Shown: positions 45,599 through 57,011, counted from the first letter of the stretch. The stretch is 64,000 nucleotides of DNA from Tupaia tana (GCA_026018925.1 JAKSZU010000027.1:5012198-5076197), one strand, 5' to 3'. The notes: generated by a model not told the origin, from the sequence alone. Made by a program: numbers and translations.

Positions 45599-45899
45599 AT
45601 TAGAGAAGGAAATAGAAAGAACCACAAGGACAGAGCAGAAATTCACAGACCAAGAGGACCAGGCGGGTCACAAAGTGATCTCACCTAGTGAGTCAAGTAT
45701 TGTTTTTTGAATTTGCATGTCATTGTAGAGTGGTAAAGAGAACCTTGGGCATGCCAGCAAATGCAGAACAAATATACTTGTTTTGTGACAACTTTAGGGG
45801 TCTCAGCTATCAATGTGCAGGGGTAGCCTGTATTATAAAGGAGGAGACCAAGAAATGTTTGGTCAAATACCTGTTCTGCTGGATATAAATAGTTGTTTC

Positions 45900-46133
45900 C
45901 AACCAGTCCATGGAATGGTGGTTAAAATGGCCAACGGTGTGGTTCTAGTCCCAAACCCAGTGACTGGAGAAACACTCGGAGCATGTGTGCATGTGTGCCC
46001 CAGATCCCAAAAGGAGGGAGAGGTGGAAGAGAAGGGATTATGGCATGACTCTTCTCCATGGGGGTAGAGAGTGCTTTCTCACTTTTTCTGTCTCTGGCGG
46101 GTGTGAGCATCTTCTGGAAAAATTTAAAAAATA
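45900..46133 (+). mobile_element. Long-type tRNA SINE
   Basis: CCATGGAATGGTGGTTAAAA head, GCATGTGTGCCCCAGATCCC, TGGCGGGTGTGAGCATCTTC end. Perfect 11-bp duplication atagttgtttc (45889-45899 and 46134-46144). Confidence 0.92.
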
Positions 46134-46144
46134 ATAGTTGTTTC

Positions 46145-46451
46145 ATCAAAAAAAAAAAAATTAACTTATCAAATAAGTTAGTGAAATCCTTAAACAGATG
46201 TAATTTTCTGCAAAACACCTCAGGGCCTTATTGTTGGTTACTATCTAATAAAGTTATGGGAAGTAGTAGCGTACCAACCATCGTTGACCGGTTATTAATG
46301 TAATGTCTCAGAAGGTAAAGGAGCACTGTTTAAGTGGTAAGGCCTGAACAAGGAGTGCTTACTGAGCTACACTATTCTAGTGTTTTAAATGAATGAAAAC
46401 AGAATAGCGGAGTAGGTTGCTCGCCAGTAAGCTGGAAAAGAAAGACAGTGG
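46145..46451. other. No gene recognised
   Basis: Short gap with no recognised feature. Confidence 0.3.
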
Positions 46452-46651
46452 AGCCAGCAGATGGCTAGATGATTAAGGTGGCTGGATCTCACATGGCCAA
46501 CAGTTCAGTTTAAGTCTGGGACCCAGCAGCTTGTAAAACATGCTGAGTGCATGTGCATGTGTGCCAAATCATGAAAGGAGAAATGGAAGAGAATAGATTG
46601 TAGCATGACCATCCCCATGGTCAGTACTTTTTCATTTTCCCTCCCTCCCTA

Positions 46652-46690
<39 letters not shown>

Positions 46691-46735
46691 GACAAGCACA
46701 TGCGACTTCTAGCAAAATTACAAAAAAAAAAAGAA
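46452..46735 (+). mobile_element. Long-type tRNA SINE with expanded (TC)n
   Basis: AGTGGAGCCAGCAGATGGCT head, GCATGACCATCCCCATGG, (TC)n at about 46650-46690, GACAAGCACATGCGACTTC end. Confidence 0.88.
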
Positions 46736-46744
46736 AAAAAGTAA

Positions 46745-47394
46745 AAAGACAAAATGTTACATTGTAAATATTTTTATAACATGAGTGATTTAAAACAATG
46801 ATGCCTTAATTAGTTGGCTGGTGTAGCAACCCCATTGATTAGTTGGCCGGTGTGATAACCCCATACGTGTGTGGCTTTTTCTTTGAGACTTCATCCATTG
46901 AAGAAGCAGCCTTGTCCCACAGCAGTGGTAACTTTCTAAGATAGCTGAGCACCTGAATGTTTTCCTTTGGAGGACATCCCACTCAGCCATTGTTACTCAT
47001 TGATTCTTTCGAAAGTTTGTTAGGCATTTCCTTCCTGACAGGTCCTTAGTATATATATTTTCACAGGGCAAGTCTCTGGTGTAAGAGTAACAGATCCTTG
47101 TAACACGCCAAGCAACATCCATTTAGCGACTTGATTTCAGAGCAGGGTAGGTTGACAATTCTCTGCAATTATTAGCATCTCATCTGGAACCTGAATCCTC
47201 GTGATTGAACTGTGGTTGCTGATAGTAAGAAGAACCTTATCAAGGAATTTTATTTTTGGCTTTTCTCTTCCGTTTTCCACTTTCTCAACCCCTCTGCAGT
47301 GTTTCCTGAGATCATCTCTCAAATTCATTCTAATTATATCCTAATTCCTATCTCAGCTTAGGTTTTTGGGTGAAACAACTCAAGACATTATGCC
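46745..47394. other. No gene recognised
   Basis: Includes a tandem pair of TTAGTTGGCYGGTGTR (46810-46856). Unassigned. Confidence 0.35.
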
Positions 47395-47503
47395 ATTATT
47401 GAAGATGTTTATAATAACCTTATTTCTAAATAAGCTTACATCCTGAAGTACACAGGATTAGGACTTAAATGTGAATTTTGAGGAGGTAAAAGTCAACCCA
47501 TAA
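47395..47503 (-). mobile_element. MaLR 3-prime LTR remnant
   Basis: AACCTTATTTCTAAATAAGC, TTACATCCTGAAGTACACAG and AGTCAACCCATAACA are the antisense of a MaLR LTR beginning TGTTATGGGTTGA. Its outer part is missing. Confidence 0.7.
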
Positions 47504-47692
47504 CATGGGGCCAGCAGGTGGTGTGGCGATTAAGGTGCTGGACACTACCCCATGGCCAACCACAGTTCAAGTCCCAGACCTGGTGGCTTGCTTTCTCACT
47601 TTCCTTTTCTCTTTCTTAACATGTCTTTCTCTGGTCAAATTAAAATAAAAGAACAAATAAATAAAAATTAAATATATATTTTTTAAAAAGCT
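47504..47692 (+). mobile_element. Short-type tRNA SINE inserted at the LTR/internal junction
   Basis: GGGGCCAGCAGGTGGTGTGG head, GGTGGCTTGCTTTCTCACTT, GGTCAAATTAAAATAAAAG tail. Duplication acccataa (47496-47503 and 47693-47700) derives from the LTR end. Confidence 0.94.
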
Positions 47693-49285
47693 ACCCATAA
47701 TAGCCACCCTCAGCCCCCCTACTCCACAAATGCACATCCTTCTCATATGCATTCACCCCATCCTAACATCCCTAAAAGTCATAACCCACTCCAGCATCAA
47801 CTCTGCGCCTAAAATCTCATCTGAATCTCATCTAAATTAGCTGTGGATCAGATTCAGGGTATGATTCATCCTGACGCAAAATTCCTTTCCATCTGTGAAC
47901 CTGTAAAACCAGACAGTAAGTTACTTATTTCCAAAATTCAATGTCAGAACAGACATAGGGTAGTTATTGCCATTCCAAAAGGGAAAAATCAGAAGAGAAA
48001 AGTAGTAATGTGTCCCAAGCCAGGGTGAAACTTGGATTCCACTAGATGTTAAGATTTGAGAATGACCTTCTTTAATTCGTGTTCTGTCCTACAGGCCCAT
48101 CAGAGTGGTGCATCTGCTCCCCAGATCTGGGTGGTGGCCCTGTTCCTCGTATCAGGATAACCCCACCCCATACCCCTACCAACACGATAGGAAATAACTC
48201 AGCTCTCTGGAACAGAAGAGAAACCAACCCTTGAACCATCTTTAGAGTCATTATTCCTTAATATTAACTCATTTCTGTCACTCTCTAACCAGGCTGGCAA
48301 CATACATTTTTCAAAAATTTTATTGATTTCCTGTGCAATTCACCGGGGTACAAGCCATCAGACAAAAATTTCTCTGCAGATTGTCCCTGGATTACTGCAT
48401 TTCTATTTCTGGCTTCTGCTAAGATGGTTGATTAGATTCATGAGTTACTCACCTAATTTTTTAGCAAATGGTTGTCTAGCCACATACTTGGCATTCTGTC
48501 CAAAATAAGCATTCTAACTTTTTGCAGCATGATTAGTCAGAGAATTTTTCAAATATTTAAGTACTGATTTCTTTTTGCTTAAAAAAATCCCGTTCAATTT
48601 ATCTCTGTCCTCTCACCTTTTACCATGAGTGACAAGAAGAGCCAGGCTACACTTGGAATAGTTTGACTAGAAATTCCGTCAGCTAAATATTCAAGTTCAT
48701 CCTTTAGAAGTTCTACTTTCCACACATATCAGAATCCAGTGAAGTCAGGATTTCTGTTGCCTTCAAACAAGGATCACCTTTCAACCAGTTTCCGATAATA
48801 TATTCCTCATTTTTTTTTTTTTTTTTTTTTTTGTGGGGGACAGGTTTTTGCTATAGGGCACGTGTGCTCACCAGAAAGACAGAGAGAGAGAGACAGAGAA
48901 ACAGAAAGCGAGAAATCACCCCCCAGGGGGAATGGCCATGTTGCAATCCCTTTTCCTCCATTCTCTTCTCGAGATCTTGGGCACGCATGCACACACGCCT
49001 GGCGTGATTTTAAGCCACCGGGTCTGGGACTCGAACCACAGTCGACTATGTGGGAGTCCAGCGACATAGCCATTACACCCACTGCTGGCCCCAATATATT
49101 CCTCATTTTTAGCTGAGATTTCATTAGAGGTATCTTTAAGGTTCCTATTGGTACCAATAGTCTCTTCATAGCAATCTAGACTTTTTCTTTTAGCCTTCCA
49201 AACTCTTCTATCTTTTACTCTTTAACCAATTCCAGAGCCATTTCTATGTTTGTGTCGCTTGTCACAGCAGCACCCTTACTCCGGT
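47693..49285 (-). mobile_element. MaLR (MST/THE1-like) internal region, antisense
   Basis: CATCCCTAAAAGTCATAACC, CCATTCCAAAAGGGAAAAAT near one end and AACCAATTCCAGAGCCATTT, GTCACAGCAGCACCCTTACT at the other match antisense MaLR internal ends as I remember them. No open frame longer than about 60 codons remains. MaLR elements are non-autonomous. A SINE (48811-49092) interrupts it. Confidence 0.72.
48811..49092 (-). mobile_element. Long-type tRNA SINE, young
   Basis: T tract, TTTTTGCTATAGGGCACGTG, CCCCCCAGGGGGAATGGCC, ACTCGAACCACAGTCGAC, head ending CCACTGCTGGCCCC. Perfect 14-bp duplication aatatattcctcat (48797-48810 and 49093-49106). Retains several CpG, so comparatively recent. Confidence 0.97.
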
Positions 49286-49690
49286 GTAGAAACCTGTATT
49301 GATTTGCTAAGGCACCCAGAACAAGGCACCACAAATCAGGTCACTTAAACCTCAGAGCTTTATTGTCTCATAGTTCTGGAGGCTAGACGTCTAAAAGCAA
49401 GGTGTTTGCAGGGCTGGCTCCTTCTGAAGACTGTGAGATTTGTTCCAGGCCTTTCTCCTTGGCTTGAAGATAACCGCATTTCTGTTCACATGGCCTTTTC
49501 CCTCTGTGTGTGCTTCTGTCCAAATTTCCCTCTTTTATAAGGAAATAACAGCAGTCAGGTTAGGGGGCCTCCCTACTCCAGTGTGACCTCATCTTAGATA
49601 GTTACCTCTGCAATGACACTATTTTCAAATAAGGTTACATTCTCAGCTACTGGTAGTTAGAACTTTAATAGTTTACTTTTGCATAAGACA
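49286..49690 (-). mobile_element. MaLR 5-prime LTR, antisense
   Basis: ATTGATTTGCTAAGGCACCC, TGTCTCATAGTTCTGGAGGC, CTCCTTCTGAAGACTGTGAG, CTTCTGTCCAAATTTCCCTC and TTTTCAAATAAGGTTACATT are the antisense of an MST/MLT1-type LTR. Confidence 0.85.
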
Positions 49691-49799
49691 CAATTCCCCC
49701 AGTAATTACATCAATGGCTGAAACTTTATGCTACTCATTCGTGAAGCTCACCAATCATTCTGGCTGCATATGCTTGGGTACCTGATAGCATTATTCTCT

Positions 49800-50135
49800 C
49801 ATCTTCTTTTTAAGTAGACGGGACTGCACGATTAACTTCAGCTTGGAGTTTGGAGCAGAAATTATGTGTGTAACTCTTGGACTAAGATATAATTGCCAGT
49901 ATGAAACACTTAAGAGTTCTCTTTTCCTTTGAGCAAGCAGCCGATCATATTCTAGATGATGGCTACTTCACAGCTTGGGTTCCTGAGTAGCTATTATGGC
50001 CAGAAGCCCTCTGCTTATCTATGATTGAGATATAGAGTGAGTGGAAAATGAACCTTGCTAGTTTTAAGCCACTGAGTTTGTCAGGATGTGTTTTTATAGC
50101 AAAACTTAGCACGTCTTGACTAACACCATTTATTT
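49800..50135 (+). mobile_element. MLT1-like LTR 3-prime portion
   Basis: AGACGGGACTGCACGATTAA, ATTCTAGATGATGGCTACTT, TTTTAAGCCACTGAGTTTGT and CACGTCTTGACTAACACC resemble the end of an MLT1-type LTR. Confidence 0.65.
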
Positions 50136-50154
50136 GTATTCTATAATGACTAGT

Positions 50155-50281
50155 ACAGTGCAAGGTAGGCACCAAATTAAATCAACAAATGTTTTGCAAT
50201 TCCAGTTTTAATTGAGAAACTATTATGTTGATGCTATAAAGGTAAGTATTGTCTCTGTCCTCAAAGAATTTATAGAATAAT

Positions 50282-50312
<31 letters not shown>

Positions 50313-50650
50313 AAACAGGCAAGTGGAATACAGTGTAGTGGTGCTCTGATAAAAGAAAACACAGAATACAACAGAATAACAAAAGTCAGGGCTTGTCATG
50401 TATTTATGGAGAGTATAAAAATGGGTAAGTAGCCACTTCACTTCCAACAGCACCTAATGAGTTAGTTAGAAAGAAGAAGGAAAAAATACTATGAACAGAC
50501 AAAACAGAGTTAGGAGAAAGAGCAAGTATCTGAGTGTGGATGGAGAATAGGGTGTGAGGAGGACAAAGGTGGCAGGGGGGTCTCAGACCAGAGCACGAAG
50601 AGCCACGTGTTTAAACTTCAACTTAACAGCAAAGGGGAATCACATTAACA
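50155..50650 (+). mobile_element. Probable L2 fragment with (GA)n
   Basis: AGTGCAAGGTAGGCACCAAA and TTGTCTCTGTCCTCAAAGAA read like an L2 3-prime segment. (GA)n lies at 50281-50313. Confidence 0.4.
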
Positions 50651-50660
50651 CTCTAAATTG

Positions 50661-50757
50661 GGGACCAGCAGATGGCATAATGGTTACATCTCTGGACTCC
50701 CATGTAGTCAACTGAGGTTCAAGTCCCAGACCTGGCAGCTTCAAACTCATGCCGGCT

Positions 50758-50799
<42 letters not shown>

Positions 50800-50934
50800 A
50801 AAATCCCAAGAGGAGACTGGAAGAGAAGGGACTGCAGCATGGCCATACCCCTGGAGGGTGATTTCTCTCTCTTTGTCTCTCTAGAGAGTGTTCACATCCT
50901 ATAGTAAAAAATCTCTTTAAAAAAAAAAAAAAAG
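50661..50934 (+). mobile_element. Long-type tRNA SINE with internal (TG)n, young
   Basis: GGGACCAGCAGATGGCATAA head, (TG)n at about 50760-50797 in place of the usual GTGTGTGCATGC, then CCAAAATCCCAAGAGGAGAC and CACATCCTATAGTAAAAAAT. Perfect 10-bp duplication ctctaaattg (50651-50660 and 50935-50944). Confidence 0.97.
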
Positions 50935-50944
50935 CTCTAAATTG

Positions 50945-52271
50945 AAGAGGAATACAAAAGCTGTGTATTTAGGTAGACTCCCACGGTTGCATAGCGGTTG
51001 TGTCCTTCTTCTCTACAACCCCTGAGCCCACCTGATTTTACTAGCAACCTGGATATCAGATCTGAGCTGTGCCAGCATGGAACCTTGGGCACACACTGCA
51101 GCGTGTCTTCTCTGCCTTACACCTTTTCTCAAAGCATGGCTAGGAAGTACAAGGAATTTAACATGCCTACGAGAACCCTCAACCTAGGGGAAACAGCAGT
51201 GAACAGAGAACTGTTCCAGCCTCCTACTTACCCCCTGGAAGGATGATGGCAATGTGCACATTCTACACGGTTTTCCAAGGGCTGTTCCAGTGCCCATAGT
51301 GACCACCAACTCAGTTGTATGTCTCACTGATTTTTCCCTTCTTGCATGTCCTGCCCCTCCCACCTAATTATTATTTGCTTCTGGAATCATCACCCCCAAA
51401 AATACTCGCAACCAGTTTTTGCTTCCGTCTCTGCTTTCTGGGGAATCCACATTATGACAAGTCTCAAAGTCAAGAGTATCTGTGTTAAAAGGTTTTGTTT
51501 GTATATTTGTTTTTAAGGTAAAATGATGACTCTCATAAAAATATAAAACAAACTTATCAAAACTATTAACTTATTAATGAATGAATGAGTGAACCCGTAA
51601 GATAGGACAACTGGTTCAAAAACGAATTTTAAAATTGCTCAATCAGTAGGATGAAAATAAATTCACAAATAGATGTAAAACTGACTGCACTGGAGAAGAA
51701 AGAGGTCAGTTTTTCCAAGAAGAATTAATCTGCATGTTTATGGACTGTGTCTGTTTATGCTGCTACCTGTTACCTGTGACTTACTGAGTTGTGAAGAGTT
51801 CAAAGTCCGTGGAAGACAGACATAACTGGTGACGGTGCCAGGCAGGACACTCAACAACTTACTTGTTTAGTGCCTTCTAAAGTCTCTCATTGCCTTTCTG
51901 TTTGGTGCATTTTGAAGTCTTTCATTTTTTTTCCTTCTAGATGAAAGTAGGGGAGGTAAGCATTGAAACGACATTAAGAATTAGTACAACACCTGTATGA
52001 CAAAATGCAATGCTTACACTGATGGGGAGGAGGTAAAAAGGGAGGTGTGAAAGACAGAAAGAAAAGTCCACTGGAGTAAGGAAGGCAAGATGAAGGATCA
52101 CAGGATACCATTGTGTCTATAAGGGCGATGGAGTTCTTACATTACTTGGACTGAGTTGAGTAAATGGAAAATTGTGGCAGTAGAAAACATGGGTAAAGGG
52201 GAGGAGGAAGACTGTTAGTAGCCAAATTGGTGTCACAAACACCTTATTCTTTGATCTAAGTGAAGAGGTTA
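50945..52271. other. No gene recognised
   Basis: About 1.3 kb. 50998-51246 is an open frame without exon signals. No repeat assigned. Confidence 0.35.
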
Positions 52272-52510
52272 TGCAGTGGGAGGCAGTGTAGCCTGGTCCT
52301 TAAAAGCATGGGCCTTGGAGTCAATCAAACAAGATTTGAATCATGATGTGCCACTTCCTGGCCATGTGATGTTGACAAGTTGTGTAGCCATTTTGAAGTG
52401 CAGTAAAATTTATTTTTTTCCAAAGTTGTGAGGATGAACTGACTTGTTTATAAATATGTTTTGCTGCCAAGCACAGCTATGTTATTATACATGGTAGTTA
52501 CTACTAGTTA
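52272..52510 (+). mobile_element. MIR SINE
   Basis: GGAGGCAGTGTAGCCTGGTC, CATGGGCCTTGGAGTCAATC, ATGTGCCACTTCCTGGCCAT, GTTGTGAGGATGAACTGACT, in MIR order. Confidence 0.85.
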
Positions 52511-53299
52511 ATCAGAATTGGAGGAATATTTTGGGCTTTGCATTGAAGTATCAAGGTCAAGATTGTACTGCTATAAAATTAACAATATTAAATTAAGCCT
52601 TTTACATGGAGTTCACTATCTATCAAATCTGCATTACCTTTGTCTTTAAACTTATTTTTCATGAATGAAATGGGAGTTACATGCAATTCACACTTATCTG
52701 AAAATAGGAAAAGGACCCATCAACAAAATACCCAGTTTCATGAGACTCATTCTTTGCCACCAGATCATATGGAATCAGATCACTAACATTTTAAAGTATA
52801 AGCTGAGACTTTAGTGGTGAATCGATTTCTTGATATTTCCTGTTCCACATAAGTCCTACCACTTTAGAGTTTTGTGCTGGAAGGAGATTAGACCTCGTGC
52901 AAAGACTACGGAGTATTGAGTACTGGTACCTCTTTATTTCTTGGTCAGAAATGAATGCCTGTGAGCCTTGCAGTTCGTGTCGTCAGTCACTTGTGTGTCT
53001 GTGTTAACAAAGAAAACAAAAGCTCGCATGCTATTGCTAGTCTGACCCTTTTTGTCTTCCTTTAATGACTACAAAGTGCCATGACTCTGGAAAAGGAGTC
53101 CCTGGTATTGGTGGCATAGATGATGGTGCTATTACTGAGGTTGGTGTTAGTAATGGTGGAGAATTATTGTAACATATATTTGTACACACACACACACACA
53201 CACACATACACTTTTCATGCTACCACTTCTAGGAGAATGTCCTTGTTATTAATGGTGCTCTGGGGCTCAGCACACGATGCTCCAAAGTATGACTCTGAC
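52511..53299. other. No gene recognised; (CA)n at 53185-53207
   Basis: AT-rich, with one CA microsatellite. Nothing else identified. Confidence 0.35.
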
Positions 53300-53754
53300 A
53301 TGCTGTACACTTTGCAAGAAAGAAATAGTCTCAGAATCAAGGTCTCTAAATTTCTCGCCCTCACTCTAAGGTTTCTTGCCTTTCTGCCTCTCCCAAAGCA
53401 TAAGCAGGGGCTTTCTCTGAAGTTCCCTTATATGACTATGGGGAAATTTCTTCCCAGAGGGATGCTATCCTTGGGGCCCCTTATCTGTTCTTGAGGCCCA
53501 TTCATCTAGAAATCATTTCTTACTCTCTAAAATTGCTACATCTCCTGCTTTCCCCTCTCCTATGAAGGACAGTATTTAAGCTTTAACTCTCTGGCCTTTC
53601 ATTGAGTCTCAGATTTTGTGTGGTTCCTGGGCCCATATGCAACTAATAAATATGTATGCTTTTCCCCCCTGTTAATCCGTTTATTGTCAGTTTATTTCAC
53701 CAGACCTAATTATTGAAACTTCAGGGAAAAAGGAAAGTTTGGTTTGCCCCTACA
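53300..53754 (+). mobile_element. Endogenous retrovirus LTR (class I-like), solo
   Basis: TATTTAAGCTTTAACTCTCT (TATA/R-like), CCTTTCATTGAGTCTCAGAT, AATAAATATGTATGCTTTTC (polyadenylation signal), CTGTTAATCCGTTTATTGTC and a CCCCTACA end form a gammaretrovirus-like U3-R-U5 3-prime half. No adjacent gag or primer-binding region is recognisable. The left edge is uncertain. Confidence 0.65.
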
Positions 53755-54399
53755 TTGCATTCTTCTAGTTTTTCAGAAAGGGCTGAATTTCCTAAATGAA
53801 ATGGAAGGAATATAAACCTGAGGTGGGGGAGAAAAGAGAGAGAGAGAGAGAGAAGAAGAAGAAGAAAAAAAGGACAGTGGGAAAGAAAGAAAATCTCTAG
53901 TCTGGGAGGAGGTTGGAGACCGACAGGTCTCTGCAGGAGGTGTGACTGAGCTGTACTTGGAGTGGACTCTCTGGTCCTGAGTGTGTTATAGCTCTAAGGT
54001 GGGGTCCAGCCACGACGCCCCCATCCTCACCACAGCTCCTTAACACTTGGTTCTGATCCAGAAACAGCAGAGCACGTGGACTGAAAGGCATCGGGAGCTG
54101 GGGAACTGGTAGCTATTAACCAGCTGTGACAGAGGGGTCCTTTCAGTGCTGTAGCGCTGGGAATCTGAGAGCCTTCGGTGCAACTGGGATATGTAGGTGT
54201 GGGTGTGGGTGCACGTGTATGCCGGAGACTCAGTGAGAACTAGAATGTTGAGCTTATTTCATGAAAATAGAGATGTGTCACGTTGACTGGAGCCTTTAGA
54301 TTTGGCCCAAGAGTCAAGGGACTAATACCATAAGAATGTGAATAGCAAGTGTGACTATTTCCAGAGGTTATTTACCTAAAAAATAATGATAAATACATA
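53755..54399. other. No gene recognised
   Basis: (GA)n/(GAA)n lies at 53836-53868. The sequence after 53880 is GC-richer but carries no exon signals. Confidence 0.35.
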
Positions 54400-54560
54400 C
54401 ATGAAACAAAACTTTACATTCTTACAGCAACCCCAAGATATATGCTACATAGAAGCTGGGGAAGTAGTGAGTTGTGCAAGACACAAAAGCAAAGGAGTTA
54501 TGCAACCCGGACTAAATCGTGGGTGTTTCTGACCCCCCACAGGTGTCCTCTAACCACTGA
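54400..54560 (-). mobile_element. Possible MIR fragment
   Basis: TTCTTACAGCAACCCCAAGA, ATAGAAGCTGGGGAAGTAGT weakly fit the antisense MIR core. Confidence 0.35.
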
Positions 54561-55015
54561 GGAGAGAATTTGACCTCTGACATCAAAGCTGGCTTTAGGG
54601 GGAACCAGACAGCTGGTATTGCAACGGGAATTTGAAAGCTATTTGAATGCCATGAAAAGATGACCCCGAGGAAAAGTATTTCCTTCTGGGGCTACAATTC
54701 TGGGTAATAAAAGTGTTCGGGGGGGGGGGGGTGTGAAGTGCGTTCTATGATGCGTTCTATGATTAGCCACAGTTTAAATGGAGACAGATACCATCCGGGA
54801 TTAGATGTGTATAGAGAAACTGAAAGGCAGGCTGTGAGCCATGGAGGTCTAGGGAAGAGTGAGGAGGGATCCCAAGGAAGGCAGCTGTTCTGAGAAATGA
54901 GGGGCTGCATGGGTTCATGGAAGGAGTGAGAACTCTGATGGTGAGCAGGGCCATTTCTGCACTGGAAATGGAGACAGTTGTGTGCATACTTCATAGTTTT
55001 AAAAACTGACTCAGG
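54561..55015. other. No gene recognised; 13-base G run
   Basis: A pure G run at 54719-54731 is followed by a tandem TGCGTTCTATGA pair (54739-54762). It lies in no SINE. Confidence 0.4.
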
Positions 55016-55125
55016 TGGTCAGCAGGTGGCCTAGAGGTTAAGGTCCACTGTGGTTCTAGTCGTCCTGAACCCGGCAGCTTGAAAATCATGCCAGGCACGT
55101 GTGTGTGTGCCCAAAATCCCAGGAG
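55016..55125 (+). mobile_element. Truncated tRNA SINE (head half)
   Basis: GGTCAGCAGGTGGCCTAGAG head to GTGTGCCCAAAATCCCAGGA, then sequence leaves the family. Confidence 0.8.
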
Positions 55126-55334
55126 GTGAGCTGACTCTGCCCTATAAACCACCTTGACATTTCCTGGTGCCTTAGGCAGACTACTGGTCTACCAAACTAA
55201 AGTTTGGAAAAGGTGACAACACCGTGACAGAATTTGAGCACTGGAAGCAATCTTAAGATCATTTTGTCCAATGGATTGCCAAGTTTTTCTAGGCGAGGAA
55301 TCTTTTTTAGCTAACCAAATCCCATCTGGAAGCC

Positions 55335-55475
55335 AGGTGTGCCCAGAATCCTGAGAGAAGAGAGGAAAAGAGGCTGAGGCATGGCCATCTCCCCCCGGGG
55401 ATGATTTCTCACTCTGCCTTTCTCTGTGTCTCTCTAGCAAGCATGGGAGCTCTATGGCAAAAACCTTGAAAACCT
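55335..55475 (+). mobile_element. Truncated tRNA SINE (tail half)
   Basis: CCAGGTGTGCCCAGAATCC to GCAAGCATGGGAGCTCTATG. It overlaps the consensus end of the piece at 55016 by about 30 bp, so it is probably a separate 5-prime-truncated copy, not the other half of one element. Confidence 0.75.
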
Positions 55476-55534
55476 GACACGTAAGTTAGTGTTACTAGAA
55501 CTAGAGAAAAACAACCATTTACCCAGTGTCCACA

Positions 55535-55660
55535 TGTGCCAGGACATAGGAGAATCATTTATCTAGATGATCATAGACTTGAACCAAATTACCAGCTAAC
55601 TTTGGTCAGCCAGGTAAACTGATTTGCTGAAGATTACAGCAGAGGTCAGTTCAGACCTTG
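55535..55660 (-). mobile_element. MIR fragment
   Basis: TTTGCTGAAGATTACAGCAG and AGGTCAGTTCAGACCTTGAA resemble antisense MIR. Confidence 0.4.
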
Positions 55661-55840
55661 AACACCATCTGTCCCACTCACAAACGTGTAAGTCTTCTTA
55701 TTTACTCTCCCTCAGATTGTCAGAGAGTGTGTTCTTGTGGGTTCTTGGTTTACCTTTTCAAAGGTCTATGCACATACAGAGTACTCTACAACTCTGAAAC
55801 TCATCCATTTTTAAAGCATGTACATGCACAAAGACCGGCA

Positions 55841-56010
55841 GGTGGCATGGTGGCTAAGGGCACTGGACTCCCATGTGGCTGACTGAGGTTCAAGTCCTGG
55901 ACCTGGTGGCTTGCTTTCTCATTTTCTCTCTCTCTCATTCTGTCCCTCTCTGGTCAAATTAAATAAATAAACAAACAAATAAATAAAGTTAAATTTTAAA
56001 AAATTCTAAA
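55841..56010 (+). mobile_element. Short-type tRNA SINE
   Basis: AGACCGGCAGGTGGCATGGT head, CTGGTGGCTTGCTTTCTCAT, GGTCAAATTAAATAAATAAA tail. Confidence 0.93.
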
Positions 56011-56149
56011 TTTTTTTTAAAACCTATATACACGCACATACACATGTGCACACATATTGACCATACAGGTTGATATATTTTTAAAGATCGATTGAGCAGA
56101 TTCATTGCCTTCGTTGAATTCACTGGACAGCCTGTCAGACTAGTTCCAC

Positions 56150-56720
56150 TGCCCCAGGAAACCACAGCCTCTGTGCGTGGAGGGACAGGAATGAAGTCCT
56201 AGCGGGATAGGCGGGGTGAGACAGGTAAACGCAGGGAAGACACGGCCTTGGAAAACGTCGCCGTTCTGAGCTGAGAGCTTACTCCACGGGGTGCCGAGCA
56301 AGATGAGCAACTGACCCTGTATGTTCAGTGGGAAAATCAGAAAGTAGGCCAAGTGCACATTAGTTAATATTAAAGTGAGAGTCTCTGGAATTGTTTCTGC
56401 AAATCCCTCACTCACTGGTCTAATTAGGGAAAATGGAGGACCCCAACGTATCAGTAATTTCACACCCGTGGCAAGCGTTGGAGTTACATAAACGCACCTC
56501 AATAATCCAGGCACGGGGTGAGCACTGTGTGAGGGGGAGGGGCCGTAAACAAGGGCCTGAGGCTGGTGCAGGGGCTCCCCAAGTAAGAAGACAAAATCTG
56601 GCTACTGGTCCTGGGTACTCTCGGCGCAGTCTAAAATACCGTGACTCCCACGGATCCCGTTTCCCCGCTGCGATTTAGCAGGCTGTTTCTCTTCCACAGG
56701 GGATGGCCCCCTCCTGGCCT
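56150..56720. promoter_or_regulatory. CpG-richer block, possible regulatory element
   Basis: The block holds noticeably more CpG than its surroundings (for example GGCGGGGTGAG, GTCGCCGTTC, CTCGGCGCAG, CCCGCTGCGA), a GGGGGAGGGGCC Sp1-like box at 56533, and no recognised repeat. It could be an old CpG island, an enhancer, or just less decayed unique DNA. Frames on both strands are open for 80-124 codons but lack convincing splice edges. Confidence 0.25.
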
Positions 56721-56854
56721 CGGACAAGAGTGTGGATAGAGAGCCTCAGTCATCCCTCCTTCTGGCCAGGCAGCTCCAAGATGGAGGATGGATGAATGGT
56801 CCCCTCTGTGTCTTTCCCCTCTTTCTTATATGTATATTTTTATAATTATGTATT

Positions 56855-57011
56855 TATCTCATTTTATTTGCTATTATTATTTTTTAAATTTTGACCAGAG
56901 AGATAGCGAGAAAAAGAGAAAGTGAGAAAGCAGGCCATCAGGCTTAGGACTTGAACTGTGGTCGACCACGTGGGTGTCCAGCACCTTAGCCCTTAGCCAC
57001 CACGCCCTCTA
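56855..57011 (-). mobile_element. Short-type tRNA SINE
   Basis: CATTTTATTTGCTATTATTA tail, GTGAGAAAGCAGGCCATCAG, head CACCACGCCCTCTACCAGTC. Its last bases became the target site of the next SINE. Confidence 0.9.

Noticed and set aside
48807..49169. 120-codon minus-strand frame
   Set aside because: It is mostly the young SINE at 48811-49092.
56140..56514. 124-codon minus-strand frame in the CpG-richer block
   Set aside because: No acceptor/donor pair, and the composition looks like chance in GC-richer DNA.
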